Part shown: positions 43,842 to 52,437 of the stretch, piece by piece
Layout of the letters: each line of letters opens with the position of its first letter
Numbering within the stretch: the stretch's first letter is position 1
NCBI GenBank assembly: GCA_039931555.1
Contig: JBDTRP010000141.1
Location: 23,977 to 87,976 of the forward strand
Source: JAENVT01 sp039931555
GTDB taxonomy: Bacteria; Actinomycetota; Acidimicrobiia; Acidimicrobiales; Ilumatobacteraceae
Reading direction: 5' to 3'
Length of the DNA stretch: 64,000 nucleotides
Position numbers and translations under genes: made by a program
The notes under the pieces: model-generated
Database searches by the model: none
What the model was told of the DNA's origin: nothing
What the model saw: only the letters and a program-made list of their open reading frames with translations

Positions 43842-44708
43842 TCAACGGTGTGCGGAGGCCATGAACGCAGGTAGCTGGTTCTCCACCGAACGGTAGCGAT
43901 CGCGTGTACAGGCCTGGTCGAACGAATGCATTGCGCGCCACACGGCGTGCGCCGTCGCCATCATCAACGTCACGTCGATGACGACGAGGATCGCGAACCA
44001 TGTGGAGTTGTTGAAACTGGTCTCGGGCAGCACCGTCGTGGCAATCACCCGGTAACCCAACGAGGCCAACGGGAACCAGATCAACCGGCTGAACTGATCT
44101 GCGTCGGCGCCGATTCGTCGGGCCGAGCTGCGCAGTGACAACAGCACGAAGCCGTGCCCGACGCACACCCATGCGGCGCCGCCAGCGAGCCACCACGCGT
44201 TCAGCTCGGGCTTGTAGGCAGCGCCTGCGGCAGCTGCAGCCGGACCAACGAGGTAGGCGAGCGGCGGCAGCAGCGGCGACGATGCCAGCGGAGCCACTCG
44301 GTGGCCATTGATCGCCGCCAAAGTCGTCCAGACCACCCATCCGAGATAGGCCATCGCGAACGCCGAAACGGCGAACGGCATCAACCAGCGAATCTCGTCG
44401 ATCGCCGCACGCCAGTTGTCGGCCCTCAGATGCCGGTACGACTTCGACAACGCCACTGCGGCGATCGTGTAGACGACCGCGCTACCCAGCCAACCGGTCG
44501 CAGCGATCACCCGCGTGCCACTGGTCCCCACGAGTGCGGGCCCAGGGTGCGCTGTGTGCTCGTACGCCCGAGTGACAAGGGGCATCATCAGCACATCGGG
44601 CTCATGATGCTCCAAGGCCGGAGGCAGGCTCGGCGCCGGGCTCGTGAAGGGAGTCGTGGAGGGGGTAGGGATCGGCTCCACGAACGACGGTGCGGGCACC
44701 GGTTGCAT
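43842..44708 (-). CDS. Multi-pass membrane protein with proline-rich N-terminus
   Basis: 288 residues from the ATG at 44708; a GTG at 44747 would add 13. Residues 1-45 are proline-rich and probably cytoplasmic. Six hydrophobic segments follow, among them WLGSAVVYTIAAVALSKSY, AVSAFAMAYLGWVVWTTLAA, LAYLVGPAAAAAGAAY and AWWLAGGAAWVCVGHGFVLL. No family is recognised with confidence; the layout recalls DUF4328-type proteins, which is only a guess. It ends 9 bases after mazG (convergent) and diverges from eno. Confidence 0.55.
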   Translation of the reverse strand: MQPVPAPSFVEPIPTPSTTPFTSPAPSLPPALEHHEPDVLMMPLVTRAYEHTAHPGPALVGTSGTRVIAATGWLGSAVVYTIAAVALSKSYRHLRADNWRAAIDEIRWLMPFAVSAFAMAYLGWVVWTTLAAINGHRVAPLASSPLLPPLAYLVGPAAAAAGAAYKPELNAWWLAGGAAWVCVGHGFVLLSLRSSARRIGADADQFSRLIWFPLASLGYRVIATTVLPETSFNNSTWFAILVVIDVTLMMATAHAVWRAMHSFDQACTRDRYRSVENQLPAFMASAHR

Positions 44709-44843
44709 GACCGGGTCCAGCACGGACGACAGCGCGACGGCCTTCACCGGCGGTGGCGCCAGAGAGGGGGAGGGCCATGACGGTTGACACTGCTGCGCAT
44801 CCACGTCCACATCATCGGCAAGTTCGGTCGGACCTTGAGGGAG

Positions 44844-44849
44844 TACCCT
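44844..44849 (+). promoter_or_regulatory. -10 element for eno
   Basis: TACCCT, nine bases before the eno ATG. No good -35 hexamer or ribosome-binding site is visible. The distance implies an almost leaderless mRNA. The same hexamer stands 10 bases before mfd. Confidence 0.45.
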
Positions 44850-44858
44850 CGGCGCCAT

Positions 44859-46136
44859 ATGAGCGAGATCGTCAGCATCATCGGCCGTGAGATCCTCGAC
44901 TCGCGCGGCAACCCCACCGTCGAGGTCGAAGTCGAGCTGGAAAGTGGCGCCGTCGGCCGCGCCGCGGTGCCCTCGGGTGCATCCACCGGCGAACACGAAG
45001 CAGTCGAGTTGCGCGATGGCGGATCCCGATACCTCGGCAAGGGCGTCCGCACCGCGGTCGGCTATGTGAACGGCGAGATCGCAACGGCGTTGAACGGCAT
45101 CGACTCGCTCGAGCAGCGCTTGATCGACACCGAGCTCGGCAACCTCGATGGCACCGACAACAAGGCGCGACTCGGCGCCAACGCCATTCTCGGCACGAGC
45201 CTGGCGGTTGCCAAGGCGTCGGCCGCCGAGCTCGAACTTCCCTTCTACCGGTACGTGGGCGGCCCCAACGCACACGTCTTGCCCGTGCCGATGATGAACG
45301 TCCTCAACGGCGGTGTGCACGCCGACAACTCGGTCGACTTCCAGGAGTTCATGATCATGCCGGTCGGCGCGCCGAGCTTCGCCGAGGCGTTGCGCTGGGG
45401 CACCGAGACGTATCACACGCTGAAGAAGCTCCTCCACGATCGGGGCCTGTCGACCGCGGTCGGCGACGAGGGCGGGTTCGCCCCCAACCTGGCCACGAAC
45501 GAGGATGCGATCAAGCTGCTCGTCGAGGCGATCGAAAAAGCCGGCTACGCAGTCGGCGACGAGATCGCCATCGCGCTCGACCCCGCGGTCAGTGAGCTCT
45601 ATCGCGATGGGAACTATCACCTGCCGCGAGAAGGCAAGGTGCTGTCGTCTGGCGAGTTGACCGCATACTGGGATCGCCTCGCCGGCTTGTATCCCATCGT
45701 CAGCCTCGAAGACGGCATGGCCGAGGACGACTGGGACGGTTGGTCGGCACTAACGGAGGCACTCGGCGCGAAGATCCAACTCGTCGGTGACGACCTGTTC
45801 GTGACCAACAGCACCCGGTTGCAGATGGGCATCGATCGCAAGGTGGCCAACAGCGTGCTGATCAAGGTCAACCAGATCGGCTCGCTGACCGAGACACTCG
45901 ACACGGTCGAACTCGCCTCGCGCCACGCGTACTCCAGCGTGATGAGCCATCGCAGCGGCGAGACCGAGGACGTATCGATTGCCGACCTCGCCGTGGCAAC
46001 CAACTGCGGCCAGATCAAGACCGGGGCGCCGGCGCGCAGCGACCGGGTTGCCAAGTACAACCAACTGCTGCGCATCGAACAAGGCCTCGGCGAAGCCGCT
46101 GCGTATCGCGGTCGCAACGCCCTCGCCCCGCGCTGA
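44859..46136 (+). CDS. eno: Enolase
   Basis: 425 residues. Enolase interconverts 2-phosphoglycerate and phosphoenolpyruvate. Motifs: REILDSRGNPTVEVEVELES, PSGASTGEHEAVELRD, metal ligands in IALDPAVSELY, SLEDGMAEDDW and VGDDLFVTN, the catalytic lysine in VLIKVNQIGSLTET and SHRSGETED. The ATG at 44859 gives the normal N-terminus. It is followed by divIC, the usual actinobacterial order. Confidence 0.97.
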   Translation: MSEIVSIIGREILDSRGNPTVEVEVELESGAVGRAAVPSGASTGEHEAVELRDGGSRYLGKGVRTAVGYVNGEIATALNGIDSLEQRLIDTELGNLDGTDNKARLGANAILGTSLAVAKASAAELELPFYRYVGGPNAHVLPVPMMNVLNGGVHADNSVDFQEFMIMPVGAPSFAEALRWGTETYHTLKKLLHDRGLSTAVGDEGGFAPNLATNEDAIKLLVEAIEKAGYAVGDEIAIALDPAVSELYRDGNYHLPREGKVLSSGELTAYWDRLAGLYPIVSLEDGMAEDDWDGWSALTEALGAKIQLVGDDLFVTNSTRLQMGIDRKVANSVLIKVNQIGSLTETLDTVELASRHAYSSVMSHRSGETEDVSIADLAVATNCGQIKTGAPARSDRVAKYNQLLRIEQGLGEAAAYRGRNALAPR

Positions 46137-46252
46137 GTTCGCCAGCAACGCGCGCTTCGCCTGAGCTGAACGTGACGCAACAGCACGCCAGAGGCTTCGG
46201 GAGAGACCCAGAGCGACCTATTGACCGCGTTCTGGCGGGCGGGCCTGCGAGA

Positions 46253-46810
46253 ATGTCGCACGTGAGCGACGGACATCGAACCACCTGCATTCAGCGTCCT
46301 CGCGATGCGACGAGGGGATCGACTCGCACCGATTCATCCGAACCGTCTGACCCCTCACGATTCGCCGAGTTCACCCGGCCGATCGCCAAGGACAAAAGGC
46401 TGGTCAAGGGTCGGGGCAAGCGCCTCGTCTTCTTGCTGATCGCGGTGGTGATCGCGGCGGCCTTGATCGCCTCGTTGTTCGTGTTGCCGGTCAAGAGTTG
46501 GCTGCAGCAACGAGACGATCTGACACGCAAGCAGAACGAACTGGCGGTGCTGAACAACGCCAACGCTCAACTCGCTGCCGACGTCACCCGCTTGCAGACA
46601 CCCGACGGCATCAAAGAGGCGGCACGTCAAGAAGTCGGATACGTCGGCATCGGCGAACAACGGATCTCGGTGTTGAAGACCCCGAACGCTCCCCTGACCC
46701 TGCCAACGGGTTGGCCGTACGACGCCATCGCCCAGATCATCGCCGTACGCAACACCCCGGTCGCCCCGGTTGCCCCGGTCGCCGCGCCCGCGACATCCGC
46801 TACACCCTGA
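46253..46810 (+). CDS. Septum formation initiator family protein (DivIC/FtsB)
   Basis: 185 residues from the ATG at 46253 (a GTG three codons on is possible). The layout is a basic cytoplasmic N-terminus, one membrane segment (LVFLLIAVVIAAALIASLFV), then a leucine-rich coiled coil (DDLTRKQNELAVLNNANAQL) and the family ending KEAARQEVGYVGIGEQ. These proteins link FtsL and FtsQ in the divisome. The position right after eno strongly supports the call. The tail has a VAPVAPVAAP repeat. Confidence 0.87.
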   Translation: MSHVSDGHRTTCIQRPRDATRGSTRTDSSEPSDPSRFAEFTRPIAKDKRLVKGRGKRLVFLLIAVVIAAALIASLFVLPVKSWLQQRDDLTRKQNELAVLNNANAQLAADVTRLQTPDGIKEAARQEVGYVGIGEQRISVLKTPNAPLTLPTGWPYDAIAQIIAVRNTPVAPVAPVAAPATSATP

Positions 46811-46930
46811 CGCAACCAGGCCCACGCAGTACTTCGGTCGTTCCGGTCGACGCGGTCTAGTGTCTGCGGCCGGGCGATCTCGCGTTCGCTACAGCACTCA
46901 GCATCCACAGAATTCACAGGGGGTCAACGC

Positions 46931-49255
46931 GTGGCTGGAAGCATTCTCGGCAACCGGGTTCTTCGCAAGGAGGACCCGAAGTTCCTGACCACCGGAGGCA
47001 AGTACGTCGATGATCTCCTCGACGAGCCGTTGCTGGCGGGCGCGGCCCATGTGACCTACGTGCGATCGTCGGTTGCCCACGGTCGGATCCTCAGCATCGA
47101 CACGTCGGCCGCGTTGGCGTTGCCGGGGGTGCTGGGCATCTTTACCGCCGCGGATCTCGGGCTGCAGGTCGAGCCATCTGCGTTCAACCCGACGGTCACG
47201 CGCGGCATGCTGGCGATCGACAAGGTGCGCTTCGTCGGCGAGCCGATCGCCGCGATCGTCACCGAAGATCGTCAGCAGGGTGAAGATGCGCTCGAACAGG
47301 TGATCGTCGATTACGACGTGCTGGAAGCCTTGGTCGACCCCGAGGCAGCGATGGTCTCGACCACGTTGCTCTACGAGGGCGCTGGCGGCAACGTGGTGTT
47401 CGACACCATGGCGCTCGGCATGCCCGACAACACTGGTGACGAGTACTTCGCCGACTGCCCAGTCGTGGTCACCGGGAGGTTCGTCAACCAGCGAGTCGCC
47501 CCATGCCCGCTCGAGGTCCGCGGGTCGGCGGTCGCCTGGGTCACCGAGGTCGACGGCACCACGACCAGGCTGTACCAGTGGCTCAGCACCCAAGGTGCGC
47601 AAGGCGCCCGCGACACGATCATGGCCGGCAACGCCTTGCCCAGCGAGCGACTGCGGGTCATCACCCCCGACGTCGGCGGCGGCTTCGGGGCCAAGATCAC
47701 GTGCTACCCCGAAGAGGTCCTCCTCGGGAAGCTGTCCGAGCGAGTCGGTCGTCCGCTGCGGTGGCGCGAGAACCGGACCGAGTCGATGATGGCCCTGGGT
47801 CACGGACGTGGCCAGATCCAGTACGTGACGATGGGCGGTAACCGCGACGGCAAGGTCACCCACTACCGCCTGCACGCAATCCAGGACTGCGGCGGATGGG
47901 TCGAGATCGGCACCATCCTGGCTCCGTTCATGACCCGACCGATGTCGTCGGCGGTCTACGACATCCCCAACATCGAGTGCCGCACCACGAGCGTCGTCAC
48001 CAACACGACACCGATCACCGCCTACCGCGGCGCCGGGCGGCCCGAGGCGACCGCGGCCGCCGAGCGGTTGATGGACATGTTCGCCGCCGAGCTCGGCATG
48101 GATCCCGTCGAGGTGCGCCGCAGGAACCTGATCCCCAAGTTCTCTGAGCCCCACACCACCGTCATCGGTCAGACCTACGATGTCGGCGACTTCGAAGGGG
48201 CGCTCGACAAGGTCCTCGAGGCTGCCGACTACCCGGCGTTGCGAGCCGAGCAGGCGGCGCGGCGGGCCAGCGGATCCAGCAGACAGCTCGGCATCGGGGT
48301 CAGCGTCTACGTCGAGATCACCGGTGGCGTCGAACCGTTCGGCGAGCACGCCAAGATCGAGGTGCTCGACGACGGTCGGGCTGTCGTGTACACCGGCACG
48401 TCGCCGCACGGCCAGGGCCACGTCACCGCATGGAGCATGCTGGCCCACGAACAGACCGGCATCCCGATGGACCAGATCGACCTTGTCTGGGGTGATACCG
48501 ATCTCGTGCCGCAAGGCGTCGGCACGATGGGCTCGCGTTCGCTGCAGCAGGGCGGCGCCGCAGTGTGGACCGCATCGGGCGAGCTCGTCGACACGGCACG
48601 CAGATTGGCCGCCAAGATGCTGGAGGCCAACGAGGCCGACATCGTGCTCGACAAGGACTCGGCGTCGTTCCATGTTGCCGGCACGCCCGCTGTCGCCAAG
48701 TCGTGGGCCGAACTGTCGGTGGCCGCGAAGACCGATGGCGACCTGGAGTACGGGCTGCAGGCGGCGACGTACTTCCAGGCATCGAGCCCCACCTTCCCGT
48801 TCGGCGCCCACGTCGCGGTGGTCGAGGTCGACACCGAGACGGGTCAGGTACGCCACCTTCGCCACGTCGCCTGCGACGATGCCGGCACCGTTCTCAACCC
48901 GTTGCTGCTCGAGGGCCAGATCCACGGCGGTGTTGCTCAGGGCACTGCCCAGGCACTGCTCGAAGAAGTTCGCTACGACAGCGACGCCAACCCGATCACC
49001 TCGAACCTTGCCGACTACGCGTTCATCTCCGCAGCCGAGCTACCGAGCTTCGAGATCGTGCACATGGAGACGCCGACGTTCGTCAACCCGTTGGGGGCCA
49101 AGGGCATCGGGGAGAGTGGCACGATCGGTTCGACACCGGCCGTGCAGTCAGCGGTCGTCGACGCGGTCGCCCATCTCGGCGTTCGTCACATCGACATGCC
49201 GTGCACCGCCGAGCGGGTGTGGAACGCCATCCAAGCGGCCCGGCCGCAGCCTTAG
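46931..49255 (+). CDS. Molybdopterin-binding hydroxylase large subunit (xanthine dehydrogenase/CoxL family)
   Basis: 774 residues from a GTG at 46931. It has the a/b-hammerhead domain (GKYVDDLLDEPLLAGAAHV) and molybdenum-binding domains (DVGGGFGAK, GTSPHGQGHVTAW, catalytic GIGESGT). The active-site loop is AYRGAGRPEA. Form I CO dehydrogenase has AYRCSFR, so CO oxidation is unlikely; the loop is of the form II type, whose substrates are mostly unknown. No FAD (CoxM) or iron-sulfur (CoxS) subunit gene lies nearby, so it must borrow partners. Its stop overlaps the MarR gene end by 4 bases. Confidence 0.85.
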   Translation: MAGSILGNRVLRKEDPKFLTTGGKYVDDLLDEPLLAGAAHVTYVRSSVAHGRILSIDTSAALALPGVLGIFTAADLGLQVEPSAFNPTVTRGMLAIDKVRFVGEPIAAIVTEDRQQGEDALEQVIVDYDVLEALVDPEAAMVSTTLLYEGAGGNVVFDTMALGMPDNTGDEYFADCPVVVTGRFVNQRVAPCPLEVRGSAVAWVTEVDGTTTRLYQWLSTQGAQGARDTIMAGNALPSERLRVITPDVGGGFGAKITCYPEEVLLGKLSERVGRPLRWRENRTESMMALGHGRGQIQYVTMGGNRDGKVTHYRLHAIQDCGGWVEIGTILAPFMTRPMSSAVYDIPNIECRTTSVVTNTTPITAYRGAGRPEATAAAERLMDMFAAELGMDPVEVRRRNLIPKFSEPHTTVIGQTYDVGDFEGALDKVLEAADYPALRAEQAARRASGSSRQLGIGVSVYVEITGGVEPFGEHAKIEVLDDGRAVVYTGTSPHGQGHVTAWSMLAHEQTGIPMDQIDLVWGDTDLVPQGVGTMGSRSLQQGGAAVWTASGELVDTARRLAAKMLEANEADIVLDKDSASFHVAGTPAVAKSWAELSVAAKTDGDLEYGLQAATYFQASSPTFPFGAHVAVVEVDTETGQVRHLRHVACDDAGTVLNPLLLEGQIHGGVAQGTAQALLEEVRYDSDANPITSNLADYAFISAAELPSFEIVHMETPTFVNPLGAKGIGESGTIGSTPAVQSAVVDAVAHLGVRHIDMPCTAERVWNAIQAARPQP

Positions 49256-49671
49256 GCGAACAGTCGGAACAGCAGTCGGGTCAATTCGGCTCGTTCATCC
49301 TCGGTGAGCGACTCGAAGCCCGGGATCTCGGCAGTGAACGGCCCGTCGATCGACGTGACCAGCTCGCGGCCAGTCGCCGTCAGCGCCAGCAACTTGACTC
49401 GTCGATCGCCGGCGTCGACTCGGCGTTCGATCAATCCGCGCTCTTCGAGGCGATCGGCGATGCCGGTGAGCGTCGACGCATCGCACGACAACACTTCGGC
49501 GACCGAGCCCATCGGAAGCGGGCCGTCGAGCAGCTTGCGCAGTGCGATCGACTGCGGCGGGGTGAGATCGATGGCACGCATCCGCTTGTGCCAGATGTCG
49601 CGCATCCGGGCGATGACCAGCGCCAGCGCATCGTCGAGCGCCGCGGCGGGAATGTGGTCAGGGTCGGGCAC
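49252..49671 (-). CDS. MarR family transcriptional regulator
   Basis: 139 residues with a winged helix: MRAIDLTPPQSIALRKLL, the recognition region VAEVLSCDASTLTGIADRLE and the wing ERRVDAGDRRVKLLALTATG. It is divergent from the ABC efflux operon, with 46 bases between starts, so it probably represses that operon and itself. TTGACA at 49681-49686, a perfect -35 hexamer for the ABC operon, lies in that gap. It converges on the molybdopterin enzyme gene with a 4-base overlap. Confidence 0.85.
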   Translation of the reverse strand: MPDPDHIPAAALDDALALVIARMRDIWHKRMRAIDLTPPQSIALRKLLDGPLPMGSVAEVLSCDASTLTGIADRLEERGLIERRVDAGDRRVKLLALTATGRELVTSIDGPFTAEIPGFESLTEDERAELTRLLFRLFA

Positions 49672-49717
49672 CCGACAAGTTTGACATACTCAGATATTTG
49701 GTACAAGCTGATCATCT

Positions 49718-50722
49718 ATGACCACCAAGCAACCACCCATCGTCGCCCACGACCTGGTCCGTCACTTCGGCACGGTCAAGGCGGTCGACGGCGTCGATCT
49801 CGAGGTGCACGATGGCGAGATCTTCGGCTTCCTCGGCCCCAACGGGGCCGGCAAGAGCACGGTGATCCGCATGCTCACCACGTTGTTGAAACCAACCTCG
49901 GGTAGCGCCCAGGTCGCCGGGTTCGACGTCGTCACCCAGGCCAACGACGTACGCCGCAACATCGGGGTCGCGCTGCAGGACGCGGCGATCGATCCGCTGA
50001 TGACCGGCAACGAGCTCTTGCATCTCCAGGCCGTCTTGTACGGGCTACCGGTCGCGCAGGTCAAGCCCCGCGCCGCCGAACTGCTCGAACGGGTCGGGCT
50101 GATCGGCGCGGCTGATCGGCGTGTCGGCACCTACTCGGGTGGGATGCGCCGCCGGCTCGATCTGGCGCTGAGCCTGATCCACCAGCCGACGGTGCTGTTC
50201 CTCGACGAACCGACCACCGGGCTCGACCCGATGAGCCGCATCACCCTGTGGGAGGAGGTTCGCCGCCTCAACAGCGAAGGCACCACGGTGCTGCTGACCA
50301 CGCAGTACCTCGAAGAGGCCGATCAGCTCGCCGACCGCGTCGCCATCATCGACCACGGCAAGATCGTCAAGGAGGGCACGCCGACCGAGTTGAAGGCTGC
50401 TGTCGGCGCGCCGACGTTGTTGATCTCGGTTCCCGCGACGCAGGCGCTCACGGCTCGCGACGTGCTGGCTCGCTTCGGCGAGTTGCGCACAACCGCAGAA
50501 GGCAGCCTGGGCGTCGGCCTGGCGGGCGGCGCAGGCGCCGTCACCGATGTCGTGCGCGCCCTCGACGAAGCGGGGATCAAGGTGCAACATCTCGAGCTCA
50601 ACGAGCCGAGCCTCGACGACGTGTTCGCCGAATCGACGGGGTATCGCCTCGAGGGCGCTGCCACAGCGATGACCGACGCAGGTGGACCCGCGCCGACCGC
50701 GAAGAAGGGTCGACGCAAGTGA
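49718..50722 (+). CDS. ABC exporter ATP-binding subunit (DrrA/daunorubicin-resistance type)
   Basis: 334 residues. Walker A is GPNGAGKST, the signature YSGGMRRRLDLALSL, and Walker B VLFLDEPTTGLDPMSR. The ending, with LNEPSLDDVFAESTGYRLE, is the DrrA C-terminal domain. With the two permeases it forms a drug or lipid exporter. The last codons overlap the first permease gene (GTGA). Regulation by the divergent MarR protein is likely. Confidence 0.87.
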   Translation: MTTKQPPIVAHDLVRHFGTVKAVDGVDLEVHDGEIFGFLGPNGAGKSTVIRMLTTLLKPTSGSAQVAGFDVVTQANDVRRNIGVALQDAAIDPLMTGNELLHLQAVLYGLPVAQVKPRAAELLERVGLIGAADRRVGTYSGGMRRRLDLALSLIHQPTVLFLDEPTTGLDPMSRITLWEEVRRLNSEGTTVLLTTQYLEEADQLADRVAIIDHGKIVKEGTPTELKAAVGAPTLLISVPATQALTARDVLARFGELRTTAEGSLGVGLAGGAGAVTDVVRALDEAGIKVQHLELNEPSLDDVFAESTGYRLEGAATAMTDAGGPAPTAKKGRRK

Positions 50723-51549
50723 CCGCTGCAGTCTTTTCGACCCCGATGACCCCTGCCCCACCCGTCCAAGCCCGAGGCTTGTGGTGGTCACAGACCCTCG
50801 CCATGTCGAAGCGGTCGGTGATCGCGATCGTGCGCCAGCCGGCGCTGGTCATCCCGTCGCTGATCTTCCCGCTGTTCTTCGCCGCCCTCGGCACATCGTC
50901 GTTCGGGCGGGCGATCAACCTGCCCAACTTCCCGAAGGTCGACAACTTCCTCGACTTCTCGCTGGCCGGCAGCGTCGTGCAGGGCGTGCTGTTCGGCAGC
51001 GTGACCGGTGGCGCCGCACTGGCCACTGACATCGAGCAGGGCTTCTTCGACCGGCTCCTGGCAACGCCGACCTCGCGCGTCAGCATCCTCGTCGGGCGAC
51101 TCGCCGGGGCAGCGCTGTTCGGTGCGTTCCAGGCGCTGTTCTTCATCATCGTGCTGCTCCCGTTCGGCGTGCGCATCGCCGCCGGCGTGCCCGGTGTGAT
51201 CATCATCGTGATCTGCGGGGGGCTCACCGGGATGGCGATCGGCGGCTTCACCGCCGCGATGGCGTTGAAGACCGGTTCATCGGAGGCGGTGCAGGGCAGC
51301 TTTCCGTTGCTGTTCATCGCGCTCTTCTTCTCCAGCGCGTTCTTCCCTCGCCAGACCATGCAAGGCGCCTACAAGGTCATCGCCGACGTCAACCCGGTCT
51401 CGCATCTGGTCGAAGGCATCCGCGGACTGGTGACCGATGGCTTCACCGCCGGGCACGTGGTCGCTGCGCTGCTCGTGCCGACGGCGATCGGCGTGGTCTC
51501 GATCACCTTGGCGATGCGCACTCTCTACTCACGATTGGCATCACGATGA
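50719..51549 (+). CDS. ABC-2 type permease, DrrB-like, first subunit
   Basis: 276 residues from a GTG at 50719. It has six hydrophobic segments, including ALVIPSLIFPLFFAALGTSS, LFGAFQALFFIIVLLPFGV and VIIIVICGGLTGMAIGGFTA. The ABC-2 motif FFSSAFFPRQTMQGAYKVIA with NPVSHLVEGIRGL near the end is typical. It overlaps its neighbours by 4 bases on each side. Confidence 0.85.
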   Translation: MTAAVFSTPMTPAPPVQARGLWWSQTLAMSKRSVIAIVRQPALVIPSLIFPLFFAALGTSSFGRAINLPNFPKVDNFLDFSLAGSVVQGVLFGSVTGGAALATDIEQGFFDRLLATPTSRVSILVGRLAGAALFGAFQALFFIIVLLPFGVRIAAGVPGVIIIVICGGLTGMAIGGFTAAMALKTGSSEAVQGSFPLLFIALFFSSAFFPRQTMQGAYKVIADVNPVSHLVEGIRGLVTDGFTAGHVVAALLVPTAIGVVSITLAMRTLYSRLASR

Positions 51550-52361
51550 GTCTCGTCACCACCTCGTTCGACGGCACGTCCGGCCAAGCTCGCGGCGGCG
51601 CAACGTTGCGCTCGGCCCGCGGGCTGGCCCTGCGCGGCCTGCGCAGCATCCGCCGGCTGCCGTCGGCCTTCTTCCCGGCCTTGGCGATGCCGATCTTCCA
51701 GACCATCGCGTTCAGCGGCACATTCTTCGCCATCACGAAGATCCCCGGCTTCCCCACCGACCGCTCGGTCAACTGGTACCTGCCCTTCGCGTGCTGCATG
51801 GGCTCGGGCTTCAGCGGTGTCGGTCTGGGCTTCAGCACGGTGCGCGACATCGAGAGCGGCTTCTTCGACCGTCTCCGCATGGCGCCATCGCCGCGGCTGT
51901 CGTTGATCATCGGGCCGCTGTTCACGGCGTGGATCCGTGTGCTGATCGTCATCAGCAGCGCCCTGATCGTCGGCTTCCTGTTCGGGGCCAAGTTGACCGA
52001 TGGCCTGCTGGGCCTGGTCACGTTGTACATCGCCGGGCTCGGGGTCGCCACGATCGCCGCCGGTTGGGGACTCGGGCTGGCGTACCGCTTCGGCGACATG
52101 CGCGCCGCGGCCCTCATGCAACTGACCCTGTTCAACGCGATCTTCCTCAGCAACGCCCAGGCACCGCTGAACGTGATGACCGGGTGGCTGCACTCGGTGG
52201 CCCGCATCAACCCGTTCACCAACATCTTGCGGCTCGCCCGCGAGGGTTGGCTGGGCGACATCACGTGGCACGACACTTGGGGTGGCCTGGTCGCCATCGT
52301 GGGAATGAGCGCCCTCACCTTGACCTTTGCGTACCGCAGTCTCGCCAAGCTGGCCGACTAG
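51546..52361 (+). CDS. ABC-2 type permease, DrrB-like, second subunit
   Basis: 271 residues, a paralogue of the preceding permease: RRLPSAFFPALAMPIFQTIA, GVGLGFSTVRDIESGFFDRL and ARINPFTNILRLAREG match it in order. Two different permeases suggest a heterodimeric channel. It is the last gene of the operon; an AT-rich gap follows. Confidence 0.85.
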   Translation: MSLVTTSFDGTSGQARGGATLRSARGLALRGLRSIRRLPSAFFPALAMPIFQTIAFSGTFFAITKIPGFPTDRSVNWYLPFACCMGSGFSGVGLGFSTVRDIESGFFDRLRMAPSPRLSLIIGPLFTAWIRVLIVISSALIVGFLFGAKLTDGLLGLVTLYIAGLGVATIAAGWGLGLAYRFGDMRAAALMQLTLFNAIFLSNAQAPLNVMTGWLHSVARINPFTNILRLAREGWLGDITWHDTWGGLVAIVGMSALTLTFAYRSLAKLAD

Positions 52362-52437
52362 AGAATCTCGGTTGAACTAGCCAATTCTCAATGAATTCGC
52401 TGGACAACGAGCGATTCAATCGTCAATATTAAGTTTC
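52362..52437. promoter_or_regulatory. AT-rich promoter region before the aminotransferase-SDR-Lrp operon
   Basis: These 76 bases are far richer in A and T than their surroundings. They hold the inverted pair GAGAAT/ATTCTC (17-base spacing), GAATTC, and TCAATATTAAG just before the ATG. Lrp-type regulators bind such AT-rich sites, and an Lrp gene closes this operon. Confidence 0.4.

Noticed and set aside
46931..49255. Aerobic CO dehydrogenase (form I)
   Set aside because: The active-site loop is AYRGAGR, not AYRCSFR, and no coxS or coxM gene is adjacent.
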